A DNA stretch of 64,000 nt from Listeria ivanovii subsp. ivanovii (GCF_900187025.1 NZ_LT906478.1:1038001-1102000); one strand, 5' to 3'; counted from the stretch's first letter, positions 31,454 through 42,102 are shown. Notes: a model not told the origin generated them from the sequence alone. Numbers and translations are program-made.

Positions 31454-33742
31454 ATGAAAGAGTGGTTGATTAGTATCAAATTTAATAAAATAATTTTTAA
31501 ACTGTTACTTGTTTTTTTAGTAAGTACAGTGTTATTTCCGACAGTTAAAGCGTATGCAGCCTCAGATAATTTATATTATTATGCTATTAATGATGTAAAT
31601 TTACGCTCAAAAAGAGATTTTTCAAGCAGTACAGTTACAACCATTCCCAAAAATCAAAAGATGACAGTCAAGGCTAATTCAGAAGATAAAGATGGTTGGG
31701 TAGAGATTTCATATAAAAGCTATAAAGGTTATATGAAAATTAATTACTTAACGATGCTGAATCCTTTACTAAGCTACGGCGAATACTATGCTCCAAGTGC
31801 GGTAAACCTTCGAGCGAGTCGTGATTTTTCTTCTGCGATTATGGTTACAATTCCTGTTAATCAATTAATGTATGTGGAAGATGGTTCGCAAGACAAGGAT
31901 GGTTGGGTGCGGATTGTTTACGAAGGTAGGGTTGGTTATATGAAACTGACCTACATTACTGTAAAAGACCCAACTAAAATTTATATCAATTATTATGCAC
32001 CAAATGCGATAAACATGAGAGGGGCTAGAACTTTTGATTCCCCAACAGTAGGAACAATCCCTAAAAACCAACAGTTCTATATGGAAGAAGGCACAACCGA
32101 TACAAATGGATGGGCAAAAATTTTGTATCAAGGAAAAGTTGGCTATATGAAAACGAATTATTTTTCGATAACAGATCCAACGAAAACATATGGTAATTAT
32201 TATGCGCCAAGTATCGTAAATCTTCGAGCAGGCAGAAGTTTTGATACAGCGATAGTAGAATCTATACCTAAGAATCAACAAATGTATGTAGAAGATAACT
32301 CAAGAGATAGTAGTGGTTGGGCGAAGATAATTTCCCAAAATGGTGTAGCAGGATATATGAAGGAATCATATTTAACTACTTACGACCCTACAAAAACGTA
32401 TTTTGAAAACTATGCTGTCAGCGCTTTGAATATTAGAAGCAAACCAGACTATAACTCAGAAACGATTGTAGTAGCACCAACTAACGCGAAAGTATATGTG
32501 GAACAAAATTCTTTAGATGCAAATGGTTGGTTGAAGGTAGCGTATAATGGTCGAGTTGGTTATATGAAATCCGCTTATATTACAGCTAAAATGCCAAATG
32601 CAAAATACAGTGTTAAATATGCTACAGGGAATGTCAACTTACGCCAATCTCGAACTTATGATAGCAAGACAGTAGCAGTGATTCCAGAAAGCGCGAAGGT
32701 TGAGATGGAAATAGGAAGTCTTGACAGTAACAACTGGGCTAAATTTATTTATGGAAACACAGTTGGTTATATGAATGTTGCTTATTTCAGTAATAGTCCC
32801 TATCAACCAATTAAAAAAACGTATAAAGAAACGGCTTATGCCTCTACATTTTCCAATGCGTTAACGAAAACGATGGCCGGTAATCCACAAACCGATAAGA
32901 AACCCGCTAATTCCTACATTAATGTAGAAGCTATTAAACTTACTGGAACGAACAAAGGGACAGCTGTAAATGCTAATGGGCAAGTTAGAAGTACTGCGAG
33001 CAAAACCGGATTCGTACAAGGTAAATTGAAAAATGCAGAAGCAATTACTATTTTAAGTACAGTTACTGCATCGGATGGAAGTAAATGGTATAAATTCAAC
33101 TTTAATCGGCAATGGTTCAACGCTACTCAAGTAGATACATCTTATTACTTGAACCCAAATAACTTTGCCAAGAGTTCGGCAACATACTTGCAATTCTTAG
33201 TGCTTTCTAAACCAGCATACATTGATGTAAATGAAGTGAATAAAAATATATTAGCTGGAAAAGGCATACTAGCTAATAAAGCAAATAGCTTTAGCACAGC
33301 TGCAACAACGTATAATGTGAATGAGATTTATTTGATTTCACACGCGCTCTTAGAAACGGGGAACGGGACATCTCAGTTAGCTAATGGAGTTACAGTGAGT
33401 AAGGTGGCCGGAAAACCTGTTACACCGAAAAAAGTTTACAATATGTACGGTATTGGAGCTGTGGATAGTGATCCGCTACGTGGGGGATCAGAATATGCAT
33501 ATAAACAAGGATGGGATACTCCGGAAAAAGCCATTATTGGCGGTGCTAATTTTGTAGCTCAGAATTATATTTCTAAAGGGCAAGATACACTATACAAAAT
33601 GAGATATAATCCAGCTAATCCTGGTGTTCACTTATATGCCACAGATATTGGCTGGGCAACAAAGCAAACAACAGGAATGCAAAAGTTATACAATCAAATA
33701 TCAAGTTATACACAAGAGTTTGATATTCCAAAATATAAATAA
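31454..33742 (+). CDS. Secreted endo-N-acetylglucosaminidase with six N-terminal SH3b repeats
   Basis: The 762-residue protein has a signal peptide (cleavage near VKAYAAS). Six SH3b-like repeats follow (about 38-460), each with a YA-x-x-x-x-N-x-R core and ending G-Y-M-K/N-x-x-Y. After a linker domain comes a C-terminal glucosaminidase (LytD/GH73-like) domain at about 590-760 with the catalytic-region motif SHALLETGNGTSQLANG. It should hydrolyse GlcNAc-MurNAc bonds in the cell wall. In the Listeria autolysins Auto and IspC, as I recall them, the catalytic domain comes first; here the order is reversed. The Shine-Dalgarno site is weak. A terminator follows. Confidence 0.88.
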   Translation: MKEWLISIKFNKIIFKLLLVFLVSTVLFPTVKAYAASDNLYYYAINDVNLRSKRDFSSSTVTTIPKNQKMTVKANSEDKDGWVEISYKSYKGYMKINYLTMLNPLLSYGEYYAPSAVNLRASRDFSSAIMVTIPVNQLMYVEDGSQDKDGWVRIVYEGRVGYMKLTYITVKDPTKIYINYYAPNAINMRGARTFDSPTVGTIPKNQQFYMEEGTTDTNGWAKILYQGKVGYMKTNYFSITDPTKTYGNYYAPSIVNLRAGRSFDTAIVESIPKNQQMYVEDNSRDSSGWAKIISQNGVAGYMKESYLTTYDPTKTYFENYAVSALNIRSKPDYNSETIVVAPTNAKVYVEQNSLDANGWLKVAYNGRVGYMKSAYITAKMPNAKYSVKYATGNVNLRQSRTYDSKTVAVIPESAKVEMEIGSLDSNNWAKFIYGNTVGYMNVAYFSNSPYQPIKKTYKETAYASTFSNALTKTMAGNPQTDKKPANSYINVEAIKLTGTNKGTAVNANGQVRSTASKTGFVQGKLKNAEAITILSTVTASDGSKWYKFNFNRQWFNATQVDTSYYLNPNNFAKSSATYLQFLVLSKPAYIDVNEVNKNILAGKGILANKANSFSTAATTYNVNEIYLISHALLETGNGTSQLANGVTVSKVAGKPVTPKKVYNMYGIGAVDSDPLRGGSEYAYKQGWDTPEKAIIGGANFVAQNYISKGQDTLYKMRYNPANPGVHLYATDIGWATKQTTGMQKLYNQISSYTQEFDIPKYK

Positions 33743-33749
33743 CAAAAAT

Positions 33750-33796
33750 AAAATGAGCTACTTCAACGTTTATGAAGCTAGCTCATTTTATTTTTC
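33750..33796 (+). terminator. Intrinsic terminator
   Basis: AAAATGAGCTA / TAGCTCATTTTA stem plus T run downstream of the glucosaminidase gene. Confidence 0.85.
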
Positions 33797-33866
33797 ATTG
33801 CACTAGCATCTTTTTTTTGCTATATTAAAGGATAGTAATGCTTAGTATAGGGAGTGAAGGATAAGC

Positions 33867-35720
33867 GTGTTAAATAAAAAAAGAGTTGTAGTTGGTTTTT
33901 TCCTAATATTAGCAAGTTTTATTATGATTGGCTATTACTCAGACTCATTTAAGGTGAATGTCAGCTGGTTTATTTTCCTAGCAGTATTGATTGTACTTTA
34001 TTTTAGACAAGTGAAAGCTTTTCAATTTCAGTGGTCGATGTCAATTACTGCAGTCGCATTAAGTTTATTTTGGATGGCTTCATCATACAATGGGGGACCA
34101 TACGGTGGGAATTTTATTTTTAATAGTATTATTTTAATCGCGACATTTTTTGCCATTACGGCATTTGTATTACTATTAATACAAGAATTAAAAATGGAAT
34201 ATAAGGTAAAGAATCAATATAAACCAAAGTGGACTTTATTTGCTCTTTTTTCGCTTATTCCTTTTTTAGTATGGATGATGTCTTTTCTTGCTTATTATCC
34301 TGCAAAAATGACTTTCGATTCGTATTTCCAATGGGGGATGGCGCACGGAATTCGTCAGTATAGCGAATGGCACCCGATGTTACATACTTTATGGATACAA
34401 GCTACAAGTTTTATCTATAATTCCCCAGCGAGTTATATTTTTTCTCAAATAGTAGTAGTTTCATTAATAGTTGGGTACGCTGTTTATACACTTGTAAAAA
34501 TGGGTGCGAGAATATGGATAGGGATAGTTATTTCTATTGGCTATGCAATTTATCCTGTAGCAATGATTTATTCGGCTACAGCATGGAAGGATTTTCCTTT
34601 CGCAGCATTTATCCTACTTTTCACAGTGTTGATTTTGAAAACGGTCCAATCGAATGGGGAATGGCTGAAAAATTGGTGGCACTTTGCAGCTTTCATTTTA
34701 GTAGCGTTTATATGCATTAACTTACGAAATAATGGGATTATGATAGTAATGGTCTCTCTTGTTTTCTTACTTATTTTCATGAAAAATTTCCGCGTTATTA
34801 TTGGTGGGATACTTGTTGGAACACTAGGCCTCAACTTTTTATTCAGTTTCATTATGACAAATGGTTTACACGCGCAGTCCAATCCATTAAATCAGGCATT
34901 AGCGATACCCTCACAACAAATTGGCGCGACCTTTTATAATGATGGTGATTTCACTCCAGAACTGAAAGAATATTTCACTTCTATTTTACCAGAAGAGAAC
35001 TGGAAAAAAGATTATAATCCATATACTGTTGATCCGATAAAACATGATGCTGAATATGATGCATCTGTCATTGAAGATGACTTTGGGCTTTATATCAAAA
35101 ACTGGTTTAAGTTGCTCACCCATAATTTTGGTATTTATGTTGGGGCATATTTAGATCAGATTGCAGTCATTTGGCAGTTTGATTCTCCAGATGACTATAA
35201 AGTATATTTTGATACACCGGCAGATATTCAAGATATGCGATATGATGTAAAAGCATTTGCCAAGTTTTTCCCTGATGGTTTGTCTGAGGAAGAGATGAAT
35301 AAATTAGGATATGAAAATTATCAAAAAGAGTATAAGGCAGCGACCGGGAAAGAAGCTATTTGTTACAGCGAGTACAAAGAAAGAATTAATGACTCTACTA
35401 ATTCGCTTATTTCTATAACTAAATCTGCTGGTATCAAAAAAATAACAGATGATATTTATACGAAAACAACCGAAGAATGGCAAAATTATTTGTTGAAAGG
35501 AGCAATTCCTCTTTTCTTCCTTATCATTGCGCTTGCATCGGTTTGCTTCCAAAGTTCGAAAAAAAGATTGCTTATATTTGTTCCAGTACTTATGGCGATA
35601 ATAACGATAGCTGTTGCGATGCCAGCGACAGACTTTAGATATTGCTATAGTTTTGTCTTTACTGTGCCTATTGTGTTTTTTGCTACTAAATTAAAAGTAA
35701 TAGAGAAAAATGAAGTTTAA
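33867..35720 (+). CDS. Polytopic membrane protein, DUF6020-like, GT-C glycosyltransferase candidate
   Basis: The 617-residue protein has about 12 transmembrane helices. A conserved extracytoplasmic loop MTFDSYFQWGMAHG...EWHPMLHTLW (about residues 148-175) has acidic and His residues placed as in GT-C enzymes that use lipid-linked sugars. I place it with DUF6020 proteins. It lies 10 bases before a polyprenyl-phosphate GT2 gene, so it probably transfers the sugar from that carrier to teichoic acid outside the cell, the role YfhO-like Lmo1079 plays in EGD-e wall teichoic acid GlcNAc addition. GTG start. Confidence 0.7.
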   Translation: MLNKKRVVVGFFLILASFIMIGYYSDSFKVNVSWFIFLAVLIVLYFRQVKAFQFQWSMSITAVALSLFWMASSYNGGPYGGNFIFNSIILIATFFAITAFVLLLIQELKMEYKVKNQYKPKWTLFALFSLIPFLVWMMSFLAYYPAKMTFDSYFQWGMAHGIRQYSEWHPMLHTLWIQATSFIYNSPASYIFSQIVVVSLIVGYAVYTLVKMGARIWIGIVISIGYAIYPVAMIYSATAWKDFPFAAFILLFTVLILKTVQSNGEWLKNWWHFAAFILVAFICINLRNNGIMIVMVSLVFLLIFMKNFRVIIGGILVGTLGLNFLFSFIMTNGLHAQSNPLNQALAIPSQQIGATFYNDGDFTPELKEYFTSILPEENWKKDYNPYTVDPIKHDAEYDASVIEDDFGLYIKNWFKLLTHNFGIYVGAYLDQIAVIWQFDSPDDYKVYFDTPADIQDMRYDVKAFAKFFPDGLSEEEMNKLGYENYQKEYKAATGKEAICYSEYKERINDSTNSLISITKSAGIKKITDDIYTKTTEEWQNYLLKGAIPLFFLIIALASVCFQSSKKRLLIFVPVLMAIITIAVAMPATDFRYCYSFVFTVPIVFFATKLKVIEKNEV

Positions 35721-35730
35721 GGAGAGAATT

Positions 35731-36678
35731 ATGAAGAATTTGAATGAAAAAGTGGCTGTACTTTTACCATGTTATAATGAAGAATTAACGATTGGTAAAG
35801 TAATTGATGATTTTAAGAAGGAGCTTCCAAACGCAGATATCTATGTTTACGATAATAATTCTAAAGATAAAACGTTTGAGATAGCGAAAGAACATGGGGC
35901 AATTGTTCGGAAAGAAATGCGTCAAGGGAAAGGCAATGTAGTTCGTGCGATGTTTGCTGATATTGAGGCGGATTACTATTTGATGGTTGATGGGGATGAC
36001 ACGTATCCGGCAGAATACTGTCATGAGATTTTAGCAGCACTTCGTAATAAAGAAGCGAATATGGTTATTGGCGACCGTTTGAGTAATGGAACTTATACAG
36101 AAGAAAATAAACGGAATTTCCATGATTTTGGTAATTCACTTGTTCGAAATACTATTAACCGTATCTTCAAAAGTAACTTACGGGACATTATGACTGGTTA
36201 CCGTGGTTTTGATCGTTATTTTGTTAAGACCATGCCTGTTTTAAGTCCTGGTTTTGAAATTGAAACGGAAATGAGTATACATGCTTTAGAAAATCGTTTT
36301 TTAGTGAAAGAAATTGAAATTGATTATCGTGATCGTCCAGAAGGCAGCGAATCGAAACTAAATACTTTTTCCGATGGTTTTAAAGTAATTATGACGATTA
36401 TCAGATTGTTTAAAAATAGTCGTCCATTCTTATTTTTTAATTTACTAGCTACTTTATTTGTTATCCTAGGTATACTTATTGGTTTGCCAGTAATTATTCA
36501 GTTCGCTCAAATTGGCTTAGTTTTAAAATTTCCAAGTGCATTGCTCGCGACTGGAGTAATTTTGATGGGAATGTTGTTTTTCATTTGCGGGCTAATCCTT
36601 GATACAATTGCACATCGCAATAGACAAATTTATTTCTTAGAGCTTGTTAAATATCGCGAACGAAACCCGTTATATTAA
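35731..36678 (+). CDS. GT2 polyprenyl-phosphate glycosyltransferase
   Basis: The 315-residue protein has a GT-A domain with LLPCYNEELTIGKVI near the start and the metal motif VDGDDTYP (about residue 87). Two C-terminal transmembrane helices (about 232-258 and 268-292) follow, as in DPM1/CsbB/GtrB-type enzymes that load a sugar onto undecaprenyl phosphate. The ATG at 35731 has AAGGAGAG upstream; the longer frame overlaps the previous gene. A bidirectional terminator with gtaB follows. With the upstream GT-C candidate it makes two thirds of a glycosylation module; a GtcA-type flippase is not here. Confidence 0.85.
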   Translation: MKNLNEKVAVLLPCYNEELTIGKVIDDFKKELPNADIYVYDNNSKDKTFEIAKEHGAIVRKEMRQGKGNVVRAMFADIEADYYLMVDGDDTYPAEYCHEILAALRNKEANMVIGDRLSNGTYTEENKRNFHDFGNSLVRNTINRIFKSNLRDIMTGYRGFDRYFVKTMPVLSPGFEIETEMSIHALENRFLVKEIEIDYRDRPEGSESKLNTFSDGFKVIMTIIRLFKNSRPFLFFNLLATLFVILGILIGLPVIIQFAQIGLVLKFPSALLATGVILMGMLFFICGLILDTIAHRNRQIYFLELVKYRERNPLY

Positions 36679-36690
36679 TTAGGGGAAATA

Positions 36691-36738
36691 AAAAAATCGT
36701 ATGAGATCTATTCATTTAAATAGGTTGCATACGATTTC
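36691..36738. terminator. Bidirectional terminator between the GT2 gene and gtaB
   Basis: AAATCGTATG / CATACGATTT stem with A and T runs on the two sides, between convergent genes. Confidence 0.85.
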
Positions 36739-36752
36739 TTTATTTATATAAA

Positions 36753-37640
36753 TTATTTCTTATCTTTAGCGTGAATTTCTGCATAAAGCTGATCTACTAA
36801 TTTGGCCACATCATCTTTAATTTCCGGATGTTTTAAAGCAAATTGCATGGTCGTTTTGATAAAACCAAATTTATCGCCAACATCAAAACGTTCCCCTTCG
36901 AAGTCATAAGCGAAAACGCGTTGAATCTCATTTAAACTGTTGATAGCATCAGTTAGTTGAATTTCACCGCCAGCGCCTGGTTTTTGTGTTTCAAGAAAAT
37001 CAAAAATCTGTGGTGTTAGTAAATACCGACCTAGAATAGCAAGGTCTGATGGCGCTGAGCTTGGATCAGGCTTTTCTACAAAACCATTGACATTGTATAA
37101 GTCTTTGCTGTACTCATCGATTGGATCAATAATACCATAACGATATGTATCTTCATGAGGGACAGTTTGAACACCGATAATAGAACTATGTGTTTTTTCA
37201 TATTGTTGGATTAATTGTTTCGCACAAGGTGTTTTGGCTTGAACAATATCATCACCTAACATAACGATAAATGGCTCATTACCAACAAACCCTCTTGCTT
37301 GAAGAATCGCATCACCAAGGCCTTTAGGCTTAGATTGACGAATGAAGTGAAGATTAATATTCGTTGTTTCTTCAATTAAATGTAGTAATTCTAATTTGTT
37401 TTTTTCACGTAAATTGGATTCAAGCTCAGGAACAGAATCGAAATGATCCTCGATAGCTCGTTTGCCTTTACCTGTAACAATTAGAATATCTTCAATTCCT
37501 GACTCAACAGCTTCTTCTACAATATATTGAATGGTGGGTTTGTCCACGATTGGCAGAATTTCTTTTGGCATTGCTTTTGTAGCTGGAAGAAATCTAGTCC
37601 CTAATCCTGCTGCTGGAATAACTGCTTTTTTTACTTTCAT
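36753..37640 (-). CDS. gtaB: UTP-glucose-1-phosphate uridylyltransferase
   Basis: The 295-residue enzyme makes UDP-glucose for glycolipids and teichoic acid sugars. Motifs: [22 protein letters not shown] (in two parts, residues 6-27, nucleotide loop), the [10 protein letters not shown] region near 168, and [10 protein letters not shown] near 205. AAAGGAG lies before the ATG. It is convergent with the GT2 gene and divergent from the GT2-polymerase fusion. Confidence 0.95.
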   Translation of the reverse strand: MKVKKAVIPAAGLGTRFLPATKAMPKEILPIVDKPTIQYIVEEAVESGIEDILIVTGKGKRAIEDHFDSVPELESNLREKNKLELLHLIEETTNINLHFIRQSKPKGLGDAILQARGFVGNEPFIVMLGDDIVQAKTPCAKQLIQQYEKTHSSIIGVQTVPHEDTYRYGIIDPIDEYSKDLYNVNGFVEKPDPSSAPSDLAILGRYLLTPQIFDFLETQKPGAGGEIQLTDAINSLNEIQRVFAYDFEGERFDVGDKFGFIKTTMQFALKHPEIKDDVAKLVDQLYAEIHAKDKK

Positions 37641-37813
37641 TTATACACTCCTTTAAAATAATAATGCTCTAATTACCTTCATTATACGCCATTTATTGAT
37701 AGCAATTCAAGTTGAATACTAAATAGCGCGGTTTTACTATGTTATCTTGACATTTAAGGCCAATTGTAATAGATTGAAGAAAGTAAATAAAAAAGTACAA
37801 AGGGAGATTAAGC

Positions 37814-40165
37814 ATGCTCTATGAAATTATAAAAGACTCCAAAATAGCAGAACCTAAAATATCTGCTATCGTTCCAGTCTACAATGTAATTAGTTATATT
37901 GATGAAACGATTAATTCTTTATTAAACCAAACATTAAAAAATATTGAGATAATTTTAGTGGACGATGGTTCCTCAGATGGAAGTTTTGAAAAAATTATCA
38001 GTTATGGTGAAAAATACGATAATATCTGTGTAGCGAAAGAACCAAATGCCGGTCCAGGGATGGCCCGTAACAACGGTATAAGCATCGCTAAAGGGAAATA
38101 TATTAGTTTTGTTGATTCCGATGACATCTTACCTGAAAGAGCGCTAGAAATCATGTATGAGGCGGCTGAACGCGAACAGGTTGGTATTGTTACCGGTATT
38201 TCTGTGAGTTTTAATAATAGTCGTTCATGGTTCATTGGCGGACACTTTAAAAAAGGTGTTTTCAAAAAAGGTCGCAAAACACTTCTTCAAAACCCAGAAA
38301 TGCTATATACACTAGGGCCTTGTAATAAACTTTATCGCCGGGATGTGATTCAAGATATTCGTTTCCCAGATTCGATTAAAGTGGCAGAAGATCATCCGTT
38401 TGTTATTGAAGCTTATTTAAAATCTAAAAATATTTATACAGTAGACGAAATAATTTATAACTACCGGGCACGTGAAGATGAAGGCGATATTTCTTTATCT
38501 CAAATTGTTACTGCAGATCCTTATGCGAGTTTTAAAGATATTGTTGCGAGTATAAAACTATCTGATGTGCTGTTCAAGCAGTATGTGACTAATCCAATTG
38601 CTCTTCAGAAAATTAGAATTGATTATCATGACCGAATTATCGCAACGGATATTTGGCCTGCCTACAAAGGGATATTGCTTAATGGTAATGCTGAAACGCA
38701 AATCAAAATGTTTGATGCCTTTCGTGAGCTGTTAGATTCCATGGATTTTCACTTGTTCAATAATTTAGGTGTATTCCAGCGATTGCTTACATTTGAAACA
38801 ATCAACCGTTATACATTCATTAAAGAAAAGGCTAGACCCAGTTATTTGCGTGCTTTAAGATTAGCATATGAAAAATTAGATCCAGGTTCTTTTAATAAAT
38901 TATTATCATCTGATTTTCCGAAAGAAGTCCGCGCTGGGGAAAAAGCAGCAAAGCGAAATTCTGTGAAGCCCATTTATAATCGTCTTGTAACCCGTAAATT
39001 AGGCTCCACGATTTCAGCTGTATTTGAAAAAGTCATCGTGGCGAATTGGAAAAAATTAGTTGGTGTTTCTCGTAATTTTTACGCACGCCGGATTGCCTTT
39101 CCATTTTACAAATTAGCGAAAAAACAACATAAAGTAGTCTTTTTAACTAATAAACATGATGTGCTTTCTGACTCTTTTAAAGCAGTTTATGATGAACTTA
39201 TTTTACAAAAACCAGATTATCAAGTAGTTGGCTATCTGAAACAACCACAGCGAACTATTTTAGAATTACTAAAAATGTATAAAGATATCGCAACGGCGGA
39301 GTATGTTTTTTTAGATGATTACTATCGACAAATTTATGGACTTAAGCTACGTAAAGACTCGGAAGTAATTCAACTTTGGCATGCTGCAGGAGCTTTTAAG
39401 AAATTTGGCTTTAGTTCTATCGGTTATGCGGATAGCAATACCGAAAGTTTTGAGCGTGATGCACATCAAAACTATACGAAAGTAGTTGTATCTTCTAGTG
39501 AAATTATGCCATTTTATGCAGAAGCATTTGATGTGGATGAGAAAAACGTTCTGCCATTAGGTGTGCCACGTACCGATCGTTTCTTTAATGAAGACTATAA
39601 AGCATACATTAAAACTGTTTTTGAAGGAAAATATCCAGCATTAAAAAACAAAAAAATTATTACTTATGCCCCTACTTTCCGCGGGGGACCAGGTGAGCGT
39701 CAGCAATTTATTATGAATCTCAACATTCGGCGTTTAGCAGAACAACTAGGAGATGAATATGCACTTATTTTGAAAATGCATCCATCTGTTGTTAGAGGCG
39801 TAGGTATACCATTTGACTTACAGGAATTTGCCTTTAATATGAGCGGGGAAGATATCAATGATGTGTTAATTAATACAGATATCTTAATTACGGATTATTC
39901 ATCTGTTGTATTTGATTTTTCCATTATGGAGAAACCAGTGCTGTTTTATGCTTATGATTTGGAGAATTATTTAGGAGAGCGTAATTTTTACTATAACTTT
40001 GAAGAATTTGTTCCAGGACCGATTGTTCGAACAAATGAGGAAGTAATCAGTACAATCAAAGCAAATGATTTTGACTTAGATAAAGTACGGGCATTTAAAG
40101 AAAGATTCTTTGATGACTTAGATGGAAAGTCTGCTGAACGGATTGTGAAAGAACTTATTAAGTAA
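37814..40165 (+). CDS. Bifunctional GT2 / CDP-ribitol (glycerol) phosphotransferase, teichoic acid polymerase candidate
   Basis: The 783-residue fusion has an N-terminal GT2 domain (about 15-250; VPVYNVISYIDETINSLL, DDGSSDGS, VDSDDILP). The C-terminal part (about 420-783) is a Glyphos_transf domain with QLWHAAGAFKKFG (about 514), YAPTFRGGPG (about 619) and the LITDYSSVVFDF active-site block (about 695). Such a fusion could add both a sugar and an alditol-phosphate to the growing chain, which would fit type II Listeria teichoic acid with GlcNAc in the backbone; that link is inference. GGGAGAT before the ATG. A TATAAT and tarI follow. Confidence 0.82.
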   Translation: MLYEIIKDSKIAEPKISAIVPVYNVISYIDETINSLLNQTLKNIEIILVDDGSSDGSFEKIISYGEKYDNICVAKEPNAGPGMARNNGISIAKGKYISFVDSDDILPERALEIMYEAAEREQVGIVTGISVSFNNSRSWFIGGHFKKGVFKKGRKTLLQNPEMLYTLGPCNKLYRRDVIQDIRFPDSIKVAEDHPFVIEAYLKSKNIYTVDEIIYNYRAREDEGDISLSQIVTADPYASFKDIVASIKLSDVLFKQYVTNPIALQKIRIDYHDRIIATDIWPAYKGILLNGNAETQIKMFDAFRELLDSMDFHLFNNLGVFQRLLTFETINRYTFIKEKARPSYLRALRLAYEKLDPGSFNKLLSSDFPKEVRAGEKAAKRNSVKPIYNRLVTRKLGSTISAVFEKVIVANWKKLVGVSRNFYARRIAFPFYKLAKKQHKVVFLTNKHDVLSDSFKAVYDELILQKPDYQVVGYLKQPQRTILELLKMYKDIATAEYVFLDDYYRQIYGLKLRKDSEVIQLWHAAGAFKKFGFSSIGYADSNTESFERDAHQNYTKVVVSSSEIMPFYAEAFDVDEKNVLPLGVPRTDRFFNEDYKAYIKTVFEGKYPALKNKKIITYAPTFRGGPGERQQFIMNLNIRRLAEQLGDEYALILKMHPSVVRGVGIPFDLQEFAFNMSGEDINDVLINTDILITDYSSVVFDFSIMEKPVLFYAYDLENYLGERNFYYNFEEFVPGPIVRTNEEVISTIKANDFDLDKVRAFKERFFDDLDGKSAERIVKELIK

Positions 40166-40229
40166 GATTTAGCTTTTAAAATGTGGTATAATAAACACTG
40201 TTAAAATAACAGTTAAAGGAGATTAGAGA

Positions 40230-40943
40230 ATGATATACGCTCAAATTTTAGCTGGAGGAAAAGGTACGCGAATGGGTAATGTTAGCATGCCAAAACAATT
40301 TCTACCTCTAAATGGTAAACCAATTATTGTTCATACGGTAGAAAAATTCATTTTAAATACTCGTTTTGATAAAATTCTTATTTCTTCACCGAAAGAATGG
40401 ATGAATCATGCTGAGGATAATATTAAAAAGTATATTTCAGATGACCGTATCATTGTTATTGAAGGCGGAGAAGACAGAAACGAAACGATTATGAATGGGA
40501 TTCGTTTTGTCGAAAAAACATACGGCTTAACGGACGAAGATGTAATTATTACTCATGATGCAGTGCGCCCGTTTTTAACGCACCGGATTATTGAAGAAAA
40601 TATTGATGCAGCACTTGAAACAGGAGCTGTTGACACTGTAATTGAAGCACTTGATACGATTGTTGAATCAAGTAACCATAACTTTATTACAGATATTCCT
40701 GTCAGAGATTATATGTACCAAGGACAAACACCACAAAGCTTTAATATGAAAAAAGTTTATAATCACTACCAAAACTTAACAACAGAAGAAAAACAAATTC
40801 TAACAGATGCGTGTAAGATTTGTTTACTTGCTGGTGAACAAGTGAAGCTAGTTAAGGGCGAAATCTTCAATATCAAGATTACGACGCCTTATGATTTGAA
40901 AGTAGCAAATGCGATTATTCAGGAGCGGATAGCCAATGATTAA
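40230..40943 (+). CDS. tarI: Ribitol-5-phosphate cytidylyltransferase
   Basis: The 237-residue IspD-like nucleotidyltransferase makes CDP-ribitol from CTP and ribitol-5-phosphate. Motifs: [13 protein letters not shown] (about 4-16), PKQFLPL, and HDAVRPF (about 111). Its stop overlaps the start of tarJ, the next enzyme of the same pathway, which supports TarI over IspD. AAAGGAG precedes the ATG, and a TATAAT near 40188 suggests its own promoter. Confidence 0.92.
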   Translation: MIYAQILAGGKGTRMGNVSMPKQFLPLNGKPIIVHTVEKFILNTRFDKILISSPKEWMNHAEDNIKKYISDDRIIVIEGGEDRNETIMNGIRFVEKTYGLTDEDVIITHDAVRPFLTHRIIEENIDAALETGAVDTVIEALDTIVESSNHNFITDIPVRDYMYQGQTPQSFNMKKVYNHYQNLTTEEKQILTDACKICLLAGEQVKLVKGEIFNIKITTPYDLKVANAIIQERIAND

Positions 40944-41961
40944 TCAAGTATATAGACTTGTGTCAGAGAGACAATTTGAAGTTGCGAATGTGGATGAACA
41001 TTTAACCGATGATGTTGTAGTTATTAGGCCTACACATTTATCTATTTGTGCGGCAGATCAACGTTACTATACAGGTTCTAGAGGGAAAGAAATGCTATCT
41101 AAAAAACTTCCGATGGCACTGATTCATGAAGGTGTTGGTGAAGTAGTTTATGATGCAACAAAAGAGTTTAAACCTGGAACAAAAGTAGTGATGATTCCTA
41201 ATACTCCTTTTGCGAGTGATCCTGTCATTGCTGAGAACTATTTACAATCAAGTAAATTTCGTTCCAGTGGTTATGATGGCTTAATGCAAGATTATGTTTT
41301 TATGCGGAGAGATCGTGTAGTTGCATTGCCAGATGATATTAACATGAAGGTAGCAGCGTTTTCTGAATTAATTTCTGTTGCAGTTCATGCAATTTTACGA
41401 TTTGAAACGAAAAGTAATGCTAATCGTGAAACTTTCGGTGTTTGGGGAGATGGAAATTTAGGCTTTATTACTTCCTTGCTACTTAAGTCTTGGTATCCAG
41501 AAAGTAAAGTGTATATTTTCGGAAAAACGCCCTATAAATTAGATTTCTTTTCTTTTGTAGATGGTGCTTATCCAATTGATGATGTTCCAGCTGATTTAGT
41601 TATTGATCAAGCATTTGAATGTGCTGGTGGGATGGGTAGCCAATATGCTGTAAGTCAAATTATCGATGTAATTAGACCAGAAGGAACAATTTCATTATTA
41701 GGTGTATCTGAGTATCCGATTGAATTTAACTCACGGATGGTACTTGAAAAAGGGCTTACTGTTTACGGAAGTAGCCGCAGTGGCCGAGTAGATTTTGAAA
41801 AAACAGTAGAATTTTTGTCAACGAACAAACGTGGCGTAGAATACTTACAAAACCTTGTTGGAGAAGTTCATTCTGTCCATTCTATTCAAGATGTGATTGA
41901 AACATTTGAAGCTGATTTACGCAGTCCTTGGGGCAAAAGCGTTATGGAGTGGAAGATATAA
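40936..41961 (+). CDS. tarJ: Ribulose-5-phosphate reductase
   Basis: The 341-residue zinc-type medium-chain alcohol dehydrogenase reduces ribulose-5-phosphate to ribitol-5-phosphate with NADPH. It works with TarI, whose gene it overlaps by 8 bases. Visible features: [13 protein letters not shown] near residue 34, [10 protein letters not shown] with the zinc-site-like HEG (about 62), and a nucleotide fold starting [10 protein letters not shown] (about 172). Cytosolic. Confidence 0.92.
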   Translation: MINQVYRLVSERQFEVANVDEHLTDDVVVIRPTHLSICAADQRYYTGSRGKEMLSKKLPMALIHEGVGEVVYDATKEFKPGTKVVMIPNTPFASDPVIAENYLQSSKFRSSGYDGLMQDYVFMRRDRVVALPDDINMKVAAFSELISVAVHAILRFETKSNANRETFGVWGDGNLGFITSLLLKSWYPESKVYIFGKTPYKLDFFSFVDGAYPIDDVPADLVIDQAFECAGGMGSQYAVSQIIDVIRPEGTISLLGVSEYPIEFNSRMVLEKGLTVYGSSRSGRVDFEKTVEFLSTNKRGVEYLQNLVGEVHSVHSIQDVIETFEADLRSPWGKSVMEWKI

Positions 41962-41970
41962 TAAAAACAT

Positions 41971-42077
41971 TGGGGAGTTTAGGCCATAAGCTAATGACAA
42001 TTGTTTGCTAAAGTTGATTTAGGAAGCAAGCTGTTCGAATTTATTCGACAATCATTTGCTTTATCCTAAACTTCCCA
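41971..42077. repeat. 107-bp element bounded by 13-bp inverted repeats
   Basis: TGGGGAGTTTAGG and CCTAAACTTCCCA (one mismatch) enclose about 80 bases. Inside, GACAATTGTTTGCT and GACAATCATTTGCT form a direct repeat. It lies between tarJ and the next GT2 gene. It could be an extended terminator, since CCCAGCTTTT follows, or a small miniature transposable element. Confidence 0.45.
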
Positions 42078-42102
42078 GCTTTTATATGGAGAGGATAATA
42101 GA

